From Astropecten irregularis (Eukaryota; Echinodermata; Asteroidea; Paxillosida; Astropectinidae): a stretch of DNA of 64,000 nt. The notes under the pieces are model-generated. The model did no database searches. It was not told where the DNA came from and saw only the letters and a program-made list of their open reading frames with translations. Positions 10,901 through 20,388 of the stretch are shown here, in pieces. A program made the position numbers and the translations under genes. The DNA lies in assembly GCA_963971285.1 (NCBI GenBank), contig OZ020254.1, positions 7,006,001 through 7,070,000 of the forward strand, in the 5' to 3' direction. Position 1 is the first letter of the stretch. Each line of letters opens with the position of its first letter.

Positions 10901-12336
10901 AGACACTCAGAACAGTTAAAAGAAGTTCTCTTAAAGTAAATGGAGAAATACTGGAATGACCATTATTTGCAAGTCTATTCCCAAATCCCAATTGAGATAA
11001 TCATTGTGATGACCAGTACAGAGTTTCACTATCATTGTTCCAATGGAACACCAAATGCTAATTGCTTTGGGTCTTTGTTCCAACTCAGCTCCCATTACTG
11101 TCAACATATGTGTGGGACTGCCACTGGGACCAGCTTTCCATGATTTAATCAGCCAATCAAAGCTCTATTGTCATGCTAATGCTCTGCCCACACTCTGAGA
11201 TCATCAAGCCATGGAGTTAGCTTATTTGGACATGATAATGATCCCTAGCAAGTGACCACAGGAAAAGGCTGATGGGCATTTAGATGCTGACCACAAAGTC
11301 CTTCTTCCAAGTGACTTCATTATTGCTTTGTTAGGTTTGTTAAATGCTAATCATCATAATATAACCATAATTGCTTTTAGATGAACCTGAGTAATGTGAA
11401 GTGTGGTGTTTGAAGTTAATTTGGTGTAACTCATTCATCTTCTCATAAAACAAATAATTATCTTTGAGTGTGGGAACCCAATTGATGAACCTGTCATTTG
11501 TGAATTAATACACAAAGACAAAACATGCATTCATTTGCATGTTAGCATCCCAAACATCAACATCATTGTGAAAACTTCATTTGAGATACAAAATGCTCCT
11601 TGAAAATGATCTTAGTCATTGGATTATAATTAACACAAAGGTTGATGAAGGACTGAATTGTACTCCTCCACAATCAGTGACAATTAAACACACAATATGG
11701 CACACTACTCCAAGTGACTTCAACATAGGTTCAATAAGACTTCAGACCTATATCACTCTTTAAAAACTTCCATAATAACAGTCACAATTGTCCAACACCA
11801 TTAGAAAATATATAAAGTCATGATTGTGAACAAATAGCTTCATCCAGAAAATATGTACCAAAATATCTTTCAAACCTTACTTAAGTTGCATATTTACTGA
11901 AAAGTGAACAAAGAAGAATTGACTGGAGCGGAATTCGAACCGGCGACCTCCTGAATACCGTACCGGCGCTCTACCAACTATCCAGCTCTACGTTGGTGGT
12001 GTCCCAAATAGTCAATCTTTGTTCGTTTGACAGTCAGAAGCCATGAAACCACACACACACACCATATCCCAGGGATCATTTCATCGATACACGCAGCAAT
12101 GCTGCAGCCTGAGAATGGTGCATGGGGGATCACTGAAAGAGGATACAGCTTTTTAATTAATATAAAACATAAACTGCTGATCAAGTACAATAATGAGTAA
12201 GACCCCTTTTGGATCAAAACGTCAAGCCCCCAACTTGACAGTATCCATCAACTAACCTGTCATCTATGCTCCTACTTCTTGTGGATGGCTGCTTAGAAGT
12301 GGCATCCACTTGGGGTTCAGCTTCCCCACTACTCAT
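7810..12336 (-). CDS. MARCHF5: MARCH5/MARCHF5-like membrane RING-CH E3 ubiquitin ligase, 4 coding exons
   Basis: Joined exons 12336-12257, 10203-9998, 9530-9046 and 7935-7810 (all minus) give 897 nt and 298 aa; every intron is GT-AG. Residues 30-84 form a RING-CH C4HC3 domain: C30, C33, C49, C51, H59, C62, C81, C84. Hydrophobic stretches near 114-141, 154-174, 225-246 and 256-270 fit the four-pass topology of the family. The run from about 114 to 175 (VTYGAVTVMQVLGHKEGLD and onward) is nearly the vertebrate MARCH5 sequence, and the C-terminus keeps QYLRQAHR. In mammals MARCH5 sits in the outer mitochondrial membrane and ubiquitinates mitochondrial dynamics and antiviral-signalling proteins; that role is inferred here by homology. 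The start was set at 12336 (A at -3). An in-frame ATG at 12417 would add 27 residues. The N-terminus is about 14 residues longer than in human. The gene lies head to head with the CPEB gene. Confidence 0.95.
8044..8233. mobile_element. 190 bp hairpin MITE with ~65 bp arms
   Basis: The left arm (GATTTGCGGTAACACCATGT...GGTTAACTCG) and right arm (CGAGTTAACC...TTACTGCGAATC) are inverse over about 65-70 bp with a few mismatches. The loop of about 40 bp contains TCCGGTCAGTATACTCTGGCC. It lies in MARCH5 intron 3, ~110 bp from exon 4. Confidence 0.8.
8693..8930 (-). mobile_element. tRNA-derived SINE, copy 1
   Basis: On the minus strand 8788-8717 is a 72-nt tRNA-like core: a 7-bp acceptor stem (GGCTGGA/TCCAGTC with one G-U), box A TAGCTCAGTTGGTAGAGC and box B GGTTCGAATCC. 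The anticodon arm lacks T33 and the T-stem has mismatches, so it is not a working tRNA gene. Flanks GAAAAGTGAACAAAGAA and GAAGCCATGAAACCAC are shared with the 11898 copy, which defines a longer repeat unit. Confidence 0.75.
9046..9530 (-). CDS. MARCHF5: MARCH5 coding exon 3 (membrane segments)
   Basis: Encodes residues 96-257, including the highly conserved MQVLGHKEGLDVMERADPLF block and the GLPTIPVMLIL segment. The acceptor is ...TTTTTCAG|GTTCCG. The donor is ATGCTG|GTAAGC, phase 0. It is markedly GC-richer than the flanking introns, as expected for a constrained exon. Residues about 190-215 (PFWSYFFPELGG...) form the most divergent loop relative to vertebrates. Confidence 0.96.
9998..10203 (-). 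CDS. MARCHF5: MARCH5 coding exon 2 (RING-CH domain)
   Basis: Encodes residues 27-95 and one base of 96, which is the whole RING-CH zinc domain (CWVCFAT to CPQCNTEY). The acceptor is a T/C-rich tract ending GCAG. The donor is TTTAG|GTTGGT, phase 1. All eight metal ligands are present, so the ligase domain looks intact. Confidence 0.96.
10287..10584. mobile_element. GGGCCCAATTTCATGG-family MITE, copy 2
   Basis: 298 bp with terminal inverted repeats of about 25 bp (GGGCCCAATTTCATGGAATC at the left, its inverse ending TTGGGCC at the right). It lies in MARCH5 intron 1, about 80 bp upstream of exon 2. No coding capacity. Confidence 0.8.
11898..12095 (-). mobile_element. tRNA-derived SINE, copy 2 (D-arm deletion)
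   Basis: The minus-strand tRNA-like core 11987-11921 retains box B GGTTCGAATTCC and GGTAGAGC but lacks 5 nt of the D arm. Both flanks match copy 1. It lies in MARCH5 intron 1, about 160 bp from exon 1. Confidence 0.7.
12257..12336 (-). CDS. MARCHF5: MARCH5 coding exon 1
   Basis: Encodes residues 1-26 plus two bases of codon 27: a short Ser/Thr/Gln-rich, probably disordered tail ending SRSIDD. The donor reads GACAG|GTTAGT, phase 2, and joins exon 2 to make Arg27. The frame stays open upstream to a second ATG at 12417, so the start is the least certain part of the model. Confidence 0.75.
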
Positions 12337-12723
12337 TGTGGACGATGTGGAATCCTCAAGTGCAGACTGCAGGAATCTGTTGATATTCACAAAGACTTCG
12401 CACACATCAACACACACATGCTTCGCACATCTCTATGCACCTGGATATGTCTCAGTCATTTCTGGAAACAGAAAAAGTTAGTGAAATGGAACGTTAGCAA
12501 AGCTTCATAACCGTTGCCAAGCGCCTTGCCTGTCTGGTTCCTATACACTTAAATAACCCTAGTCATGTTAGGCATAGTACTTCTATCTACTAGTCTACAT
12601 AGCAGAACTTACAGTCACTAACGTTAGGAACCACTTATACACAATTAGGGCCTACCAAAATAATTAACTGTTTAGACAGTTTGGTATTACGATCATCGCA
12701 ACATCTTTTAGTTTTACTGTGTT

Positions 12724-12862
12724 AAGTTGCGATGACCGTTACCCTTGGTCTGACCATGGGGTCTGACATGGGGACTTTCCCCAGTCAGTCCCCATGTCAG
12801 AGCAAGGCCAGTCCCCATGTCAGACCAAGCAACATGAGCAAAGGGTTACGATCATCGTAACT
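12724..12862. mobile_element. Hairpin element with internal GTCCCCATGTCAGA repeats
   Basis: The outer arms GTTGCGATGACCGTTACCC and the inverse GGGTTACGATCATCGTAAC enclose an inner inverted pair (TCTGACATGGGGAC / GTCCCCATGTCAGA, the latter occurring twice in tandem). Another direct TTACGATCATCG copy lies just outside at 12687. Non-coding. Confidence 0.7.
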
Positions 12863-12874
12863 AAACTAACTTTG

Positions 12875-12995
12875 GCGTTACCTCAGTTTAGTACACTCAG
12901 GTTAGCAGCTGGTACTGAGACCCAGTCGTAGTAAGTTAGTTTACTGTAGAAGCTGGGTACCAGCTACTCTGAGTGTACTAAACTGGGGTAACCCC
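12875..12995. mobile_element. Hairpin MITE GGCGTTACC family, copy 1
   Basis: 121 bp. The left GTTACCTCAGTTTAGTACAC and right inverse GTGTACTAAACTGGGGTAAC arms are about 40 bp. Inner CAGCTGGTAC / GTACCAGCT also pair. Related to 57559-57706. Confidence 0.75.
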
Positions 12996-13280
12996 CTAAC
13001 TTTAGTTAGTGTTTACTTTTAATTATGCTTTTGTATGATCGCTCTTGACGTTTTGTCATTGACCCATTTCATAACTTAAATTAGGCCTAACCAAACTTAA
13101 ACTTAGGTTATTTTATAAACTAGAAGTAGTCAGTACAAACGACACAGTCTGGCTGGAAACGGACGGTAGGCCTACTCAAGTTGCCCCGGCATGGGGGAGG
13201 AAGGATCAATACGTTACTCGTTAGCAAGGGAAGGGCGGCCTCCTCCAGCTCCACTACAGTCTACCCATAGGACTAGGCCT

Positions 13281-13437
13281 ATAAGCCTTATCGCAAATAC
13301 CGCCTGGTTGATTTTGGACAATGGTGGAAAGGCACCATGGGAAGGAAAAAGGGGCATATTTTGTACCTTTTCCCTTCCCACAGTGCCTTTCGACTATTGT
13401 CCAAAATCAACCAGGCGGTATTTGCGATAAGGCTTAT
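13281..13437. mobile_element. Near-perfect 157 bp hairpin
   Basis: The outer 42 bp of each arm (13281-13322 and 13396-13437; begins ATAAGCCTTATCGCAAATAC) are exactly inverse. The next ~28 bp pair with a few mismatches, leaving a loop of about 11 nt. The lack of decay suggests a recent insertion, gene conversion or selection on the fold. It lies ~1 kb upstream of MARCH5 exon 1. Confidence 0.85.
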
Positions 13438-14539
13438 GGTCAAATTGTGTGTACGTACGTCAGTGACGGTACGGAAATGATTTTCAAGAAAACAAATCGT
13501 GACAACAACAAAACTAAGCAAAAGTTCCCAACTTACGTCACCTTTGAATCATGACACCGCGGCTCCTAAGAAAACGGACAACATGAAATCCCCAAAATAA
13601 ACAATAATATAGGCCTAATTCATTTGATCACCTTTAATTTCTCAGTAGGACTAGGAGTAGGAGTGTTATTTCTCAATGACTGAATGAACAGTACAGCGGT
13701 CGAGATTCTAGGTCCCAATATTCGGCTGCACTCTATTTCACCGTGCAAGAAGAAATACTCTACGGAGAGCCTAACTGTACGTCAATAATCCCAAAATAGA
13801 AGTACAGAAGAGAAGATCAATGAACTCTGTGTAGAGCCCTTAGCATTTGGTGGTGTCACACGGACAAATAAATTCCAAATTACGATCATTCATCATTGGC
13901 CTTATGACATGACAAATCAAGTTTTCTATGATATTATAGGCTGACGGTGGATTATTTTATACTAGAATTGAAATTCGCCCATTCTTAGTGCTTGTGATTA
14001 GTCGCGTATACACAGGATTTGTTCAAGGGAATGTGTATTTTTTTTTAAGTTGCGAGGCCATGGCGTGGTGTGCAAGTCCGGAAATTTTTGGATATTAGAT
14101 GCTCTCTGGTGCACTGCATTGTAGTATATTTCATTTCAGGGCCCTTTTTGATAGGTTTTTGCCGTGGAAATATGATGGGATTTGTTCTTTTAATTTTAAA
14201 TAATTTAGGATTTTACACCAATTTGACCCGGTAAATTTTCATATTTTTGAGATGGCAAGTTTGTTTTCATACCGTTTTCTTTTAGACGCAGTATCAAAAT
14301 AATCATTTCGGCATAAAATTTGTTTGAGCAAAATTTGAAACTATGACACAATAATAGTTTGCACCAGTTTTGAAGAAACACCGCCAATTTTTCGAGATCC
14401 AACCTACGTAGGCCCATTAATAATTGACAGGTGAATAATATATATTTTTTACAGTATATGGTTTCACCCGAACTCTCACCAAAAAGGAGCCTAGTTTCTC
14501 AGTGCATGATTTGAAGGCATGAAGCCGAATACAATGGTT

Positions 14540-15695
14540 GGTAAAGGTCACAGAACAGCACTCACACTTCGTCTAATCCAACATGTACATGAAATTATAA
14601 ACCTGTGAAAATTTGAGCTCAATCGAACATCTGAGTCACGAGAAAATAGTGAAAACCCCACTCAATTCTTCTTATAAAACATAAAAGATTAATGGTTTTG
14701 ATGGCTAAAATAGTATGGATTTACTACAACTAGTTAGTATCATTCGGGATCTTTGGGCCCAGATTTAGATGATAATTATTATATCACATTTTGTAGATTT
14801 CTCCTCTGTATATGGGTCCGTTATCGTAAATGACAACATAAGCAATGTACAACCACCGTCTCGTGCTCCAAACATAGGCCTGTTGAAACGTGAATGTGTG
14901 ATAACAAGTTACCCCCCCCCTCCCCCATAACAAAACAAATGAGACACAACTTTTCAGTTGTGGCAAGTCTCCCCCTTCATTCATAATTTCTAAAAGGAAG
15001 TGAGCTGTTCAGTGAAAAAGAAAAATACTGCATAATACTCGCACCTGCCGATTGGAGTGTATATAGTTTGCACACAATGTCCGAACCCTTCACAAAAAGA
15101 CTCCCCGTATGAACCATTGGAAAGTTGACTGCACACCTGTCAATGAAACTTTTGTGTGGTCTTACATACAAGGCCGTGCAATCCAAGTTCGGCAGCTGCT
15201 TCTGACTGTTCCACAGCGACTGAGTGAACAGTTGGGTATAATATCAAAGTTAGAAAGTTTTGTTTCGAGTAAATTTGGATGACGTCATGATGACGTTGAT
15301 CATTAGCCAATTACAAGACTTCTTCAAATTTGCTGAAGTGTTTAAGTAAGGTTCAGTACAGGATTGGTACCGTAACATACCCAAACATAAACTTGTTCAC
15401 TGATATAATTTTAGCCTATACTTTCAGGGTATAGAAACATGGTGCTGGTAGAAACATACCGTTAAAATAATTCCGCCTGAAATGCTGTATTTATCAGAAA
15501 TTAGTCAAACAAAGACCGAAAACAGTGAGTAAGATCGAAACCATTCTTTATGTTGTATAAGAAAAATATGAGTCGGTTTTTCGTTATTTTCTTGTGACAC
15601 ATATCTCCGATTGAGTTCAATTTTTCACAGATGTGTTATTTTAAGTACATGATATAGATTAGACAAAGTGTGGGTGCTGTTCTGTGGCCTTTACC
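14540..15695. mobile_element. 1.16 kb unit with ~120 bp inverted arms
   Basis: The left arm begins GGTAAAGGTCACAGAACAGC and the right arm is its inverse ending TGTGGCCTTTACC. Homology continues inward about 120 bp (CTGTGAAAATTTGAGCTCAATCG, GAAAATA). Nested inside at about 15420-15525 is a block matching the middle of the 42599 and 62057 elements (TTTCAGGGTATAG...GGTAGAAACATACCG). Confidence 0.65.
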
Positions 15696-16645
15696 GATCC
15701 TGTATTATACTTTTTGTGCGGAGTAGAAAACCACGCGGTCTAGAAAACCTGTATGACCAGCTTTGTGGTTATTTACCACAATCACAACCTCGGATTTGTT
15801 GAAAGTTTTAAATATTTTTTACAATCATAATTATTTGAGGAGATGGCGAGTTTATGTTATCTTAGTTGGTAGTTGGGTGTTTGTGTGTTTTATTTTTGTG
15901 TGAGGAGAATACTGCATCGAAATACACGAATGACTTCAGTTAACCATTCCGTGAAATGAAGAACAGCTATAGCGTTCCACGTTGTCAGCCCGTTTGAGGC
16001 TTTGCACAGGTCACACATTGTAATCAACATTGTATAAAATCATTTCACGATGATTATGCATTAAAAGCTTAACCAATTATTGAAATAAAAAAAGTTTGGG
16101 TTATAAATACTGTAGTTTATAATTAATGTTATTAAACTTTTCAGATTCAATTATTAATGTGATGATGATTCTTAATGATGATATACGAATAATGTGACAG
16201 GAATACTGGACGAAAGACAATTATTAGTTTTGCAATTGGAAATGTCCAGTCATCGGAGGTGTAATTTACATAACGACAATTATAGGCTCAGTTTCGTATG
16301 ATGACAAGCATATAGACATAACTCAGGTTATCATAACTCCGTGACAAGATTTTAAAATTCTTTCACCGTGGCAACCGCCGGAATCCGTTAAAGACCCCTC
16401 TGAAATTCGAAGAATGATTTGAGACGTATCGAAAGTGTCATATATGGCCACGCTCGGAATGCATACCACCACATTTTTCTTTTCACCGTCATGTAATTTA
16501 AGACCATTATAGACTGAGGTATAAGCTTTGACCATATTGCTACAGGGTATGGGCTCTGTCGTCCAAAGGTTCATGAATTTCTGACCACACGATCAGTTCG
16601 TGCTTGGCTTTGTCCGAAAGTTGTTGTTCTCCTGTTCATAGTACC

Positions 16646-17085
16646 ATGGCCCCGGACGACGACACGTACGGAACCGCTGCAGGGTTTCCTCGTCCAGTAC
16701 ATTTCTCAGCTCAATTTTCTTTGTGTTTCCTGCAAGCTTTTATAAACATCTTTTATGAGGGTAAGCCTTCAACCCCCCCCCCCCCCCAGTCCGACCCCCA
16801 AGTCGTCTGCCAGGTCTTTGTTAGACTAGTAATAGGTCGCGTGCGGGCCACGCGAGCAGACAACCATCTACTGAATGGTCCAATAGACGGGTAACATTCT
16901 TGTGGTTTTTGTCTTGGCCAGCTCTTAATTCCCAGATTTGTGTCTTCAGTGGTATAGATTGTTGTACCCTTCACTTTCCCTTTTTTCTGTCTCCTTTGTT
17001 TTCTTTGTCCCCAAAACTTCAGCCCATCCTCGGCAGTGCAAGCTCACCGTGGACAAGGGCGCCAAGATATCGTCAAGCATTTTAG
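16646..17085 (+). other. Weak candidate two-exon coding segment, unrecognised
   Basis: A first segment 16646-16760 starts with ACCATGG (good Kozak), encodes MAPDDDTYGTAAGFPRP and on, and ends TATGAGG|GTAAGC in phase 1. A second segment 17023-17085 follows a T/C-rich acceptor ending TTCAG. Read in the matching phase it is open for its whole 63 nt (HPRQCKLTVDKGAKISSSIL), ending before GTATTG. I recognise no family and found no convincing third exon before the CPEB gene. It may be an alternative transcript start, a lost gene, or chance. Confidence 0.2.
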
Positions 17086-19092
17086 GTATTGAATGTTTAT
17101 AGTTTATATTCGCACATGTAAAAAAAATCATACAATTTTCAACTTCCTTAAAATAAAATCTGAAATTGTACACTGGTATAAAGTCTCAGAGTTAGGAGGG
17201 CCTGATGCGTTTCGTTCATAGCAGGATCTTTATCGAAAGGCAGCTTTCGTCGAAAGTTGACGGCCCATTACTTGTATTGGTATAAAAGTCTCCATGATTT
17301 GAACATCTGCCTCCAATATTGAGTTGAGGACAGCAACAAAAGCCAGGTATATAATACATGTTGGTTGATGCGTTCCGTATTTGGGCATGCAAGCACGCTC
17401 TGCATTGGCCCCCAAACTGCTCCCTGGAATATACAGCGTGTCCTGCAGCTGGGGGTTCCCCTATAGGCCAATGGCATGCGGAAGCTGTTTCGAAACTGCC
17501 GGATTTGATTTGAGTACGAGCATGATTTCTTGCTTCCACTCCATATCGAGTATTTTTTTTTTTTTGCTTTTAGCCTAAGACAAGACAGAGATAAGAAAGA
17601 TGGGTAGGTGGGAAGGAACTTGGAAACAATAATTATTTCCTCTAAAAAGAAGAAGAGGAAAGAATTATTCCGAGTCAATACAAGTTAATTAAACTGATGC
17701 CGCAAACCGAAAACGTCGAGTCCTGAACTTAATATGATTCAATTTTTTTGGCAATCCTAAGTCAAGCCCAAAAGAATGTTTCACAAATGCCATACAAATA
17801 AATAACTTACATTATTATACACAAATTCACAAAGTTACTGAGAGAAAACAAAGTACAAATTTTATTTTTTATTAATATACGGTATAGGCCTATAAATGTA
17901 CATAAAAGTGGGAAGGCAGGGGAAATGCCCCACCCCATAGCTCTAACATCAACAAAACAAAACATTAATTAAAAAAAATACAAGTAATAAAAAAATGTGT
18001 GAAATTACATTTTGCACAACTATCACAAAGTCCCACTCAAACTTCGAGGTTAGAATGAGAAAATCTCATAGTAGTACTCCACTACTCCAGCAAAACTTGA
18101 GAGCCCGAAAAAAAAAAAGGGCCGGTAGGAAAGTCAAAAATTATAAAATGCTTAGATGTGATTTGTACATCGTTGTTTGTGAAATTAAATCAAGACATGA
18201 ACATTATTTCAATATTTTGTAGCAGTCGTAGTGGAAATCAAGATTGTACAAAGATTCGGCCATATCAAAGATCGGCGGGCACCCGCATTACTCTAATCCA
18301 GTAAAATTGGCTGGCAAACTACTTTGGCGCCTTTTCACGTAGTGGTTGTTATTTATCCCAGCAGACAATGTTAAGCAAGAAGGTCGTCACAAAAAGAACC
18401 CACAGGTAAGCCCTGGCACGAGCGGATCCACAAAAGTGTGAAACAACTTTTCTCCCCGACTATTGTCCAAATCGCTCCATTCATGAACCTTTTGTGGACA
18501 AAGCGCCCTCGTTGGTTTATGTGAGACAGTAGCAGCTGGCCCGGCGTTGCCGCTCGTGACCGCCAACTGTTTCTAATACCCCATTTCTCGTTCAAAATTA
18601 GCAAAAATAAAAATAGTCTTTCAAAGACATTGATCAAATAATTAAAATCACCCGTTGACAAAAGTTTGAAGGAGTGCATACTTATCATAAATTACTGTCA
18701 AATAATTTTGAAAAAATGGACGTTGTCGGTCATAAAATGAGGTAAATATTGTGCCCATGAATTGCTTACCATAATTGATGAGATGGGATTGAGAAACCGC
18801 CAATGTCACCAACAGTTTGTGTATGTCATAGTGCAACCAGCCGACTGCAGAGAGCGCACAGCACCAGTATGAACACATTTTTCACCGGGGTCGCATAAAC
18901 AGTCACCGTATGCTTACCGCGTGTACGTGTGTACCGGCGTATTTGCGGATTTCACAGGGAAACGGCAAGCGGCTGCTCGGTGAAACAGCTGGACATGAGA
19001 GGTACACTTGACGAATTTGACCATATTTTTTGATACAGAAAGCAAATTAACAGTGTAAATCTGGTTCACCAAGGCCGACTAGATCTTGCTAA

Positions 19093-20388
19093 ATGGGGGA
19101 TTTTGGTCTGGATGTTCATCCACACGATACGAGGGCCCTTTCACCGCTGGAATTGTACCCGAATTCGAGCACCGTGTCTTTGTTTTCTCCCGAGGCGCTA
19201 ACGATGCAAGATGACATGCTGATGGAGAAAACTGCGAGCAAGCAGCACATTCAGCAGTTATCGCCGAATCCAGATCTTAGCTCCGACAACTCGGACGACT
19301 TGTCACCTGGTTCAAAGTCAAAATCGGGTGATTCGAGTCCGCCAACTGTCCCAGACAAGAACAAAGCTCAATCGGAGGTGGCTCCCAATTCAACATCGGC
19401 TGCAGCCGCAGTGGGTCTTTTACAGCTACAGCAGCACATCGGGTACTACGCACAAGCCCAGGCCCATGTCCAAGCACAAGCACAGGCTCACCAACAACAA
19501 CAGCAGCAACAACACCAGCAGCAGCAGCAGCAGTTTGTCCAGGACGTGAACCCCGGCAACTATATCAACAACGTAGCTGCCAGCTCTGGAAACAGTGGCG
19601 TGAACTCTGTTGTAAGTTCAAGCAGCTTCACCAGCACTCCCAATCTCTGGTCAACTGCAGGGGCAGCTGAGGAATCTTATTTCCAAGGGCTGCCGACCAT
19701 GAATGGCACAATGCAGTTTCAGAACTTTCCCCGCAACTCATCACCACTCTTTAGTCCGAATGCCACGTTATCCCCACAGCTTGGGATGCAACAGCAGCAG
19801 GCTGTCCAGCAACGCCGTAGCCTACAACCTCACCAGACAGCAACACAGCAGCAGCAGAATATTTACCAGACAGCAACCCAGCTACAACAGGCTCAAGCTC
19901 AACTGCAGGCACAGGCTCAGGCAGGAAGTCTTTACCTCCAAAACAAGCAGTACACAGCAAACTGGAATTCCGCAGCTGCTCAGCAAACAGCAGCAGCAAC
20001 GTCATGGCCATCACCACAGGGACACCAACAAGGAATCCAGCCTTCAGTCCAGCAGCAGCAACAGCAAGGGAATCCATGGGGAACGGTGGGCTCTCCCCCC
20101 AGTGGCCCAGCTCCAGCTTTAGCTAACAACATTCAGCAGCAGCAGAGGCGCTCCATGCCAACTGTCCACAATCAATCGGGCACCCAACCCTCAATATCAC
20201 CCCAAAAAGGCCGTGTTCTTTCCAACCCCATTATCTCGCCACCCAAGTTTCAGCGAAGCACATCGCTGCCAGCAAAGAACTACGGACATCAGTTTCCATC
20301 GGGCATGAACACAGCACCGAGCTTAGAATTCACCAGAGCTGATGGAAAGAGAGGGGACGCCAACACAAACACACTGTTCCCATACCAG
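19093..20388 (+). CDS. CPEB: CPEB exon 1: Q/A-rich disordered N-terminus
   Basis: Encodes residues 1-432, phase 0, donor CCAG|GTGAGA. Q7-H-Q6 lies at 134-147, an alternating QA stretch at 120-132 and 266-277, and further Q runs near 233-256 and 319-325. Ser-Pro sites and basic RRS sites (241-243, 352-354) are candidate kinase sites. Reading past the donor gives 44 intron-encoded residues and a stop, so this exon alone looks like a 476-codon ORF. It is clearly GC-richer than its surroundings. Confidence 0.95.

Larger units (their letters stand above)
13450..19092. other. Region between MARCH5 and CPEB, presumed upstream/regulatory
   Basis: About 6.7 kb separates the two divergent start codons. 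The distal part holds the MARCH5-side hairpin cluster (12.7-13.44 kb), a 1.16 kb inverted-repeat unit, and a weak two-exon candidate at 16646-17085. From 18.88 to 19.09 kb the sequence becomes CG-containing and probably includes the CPEB 5' UTR. No TATA box is obvious next to either start. Confidence 0.45.

Noticed and set aside
16323-16574. 83-codon minus-strand frame upstream of CPEB
   Set aside because: Reads plausibly but has no recognised family, no clear splice partner and no supporting context.
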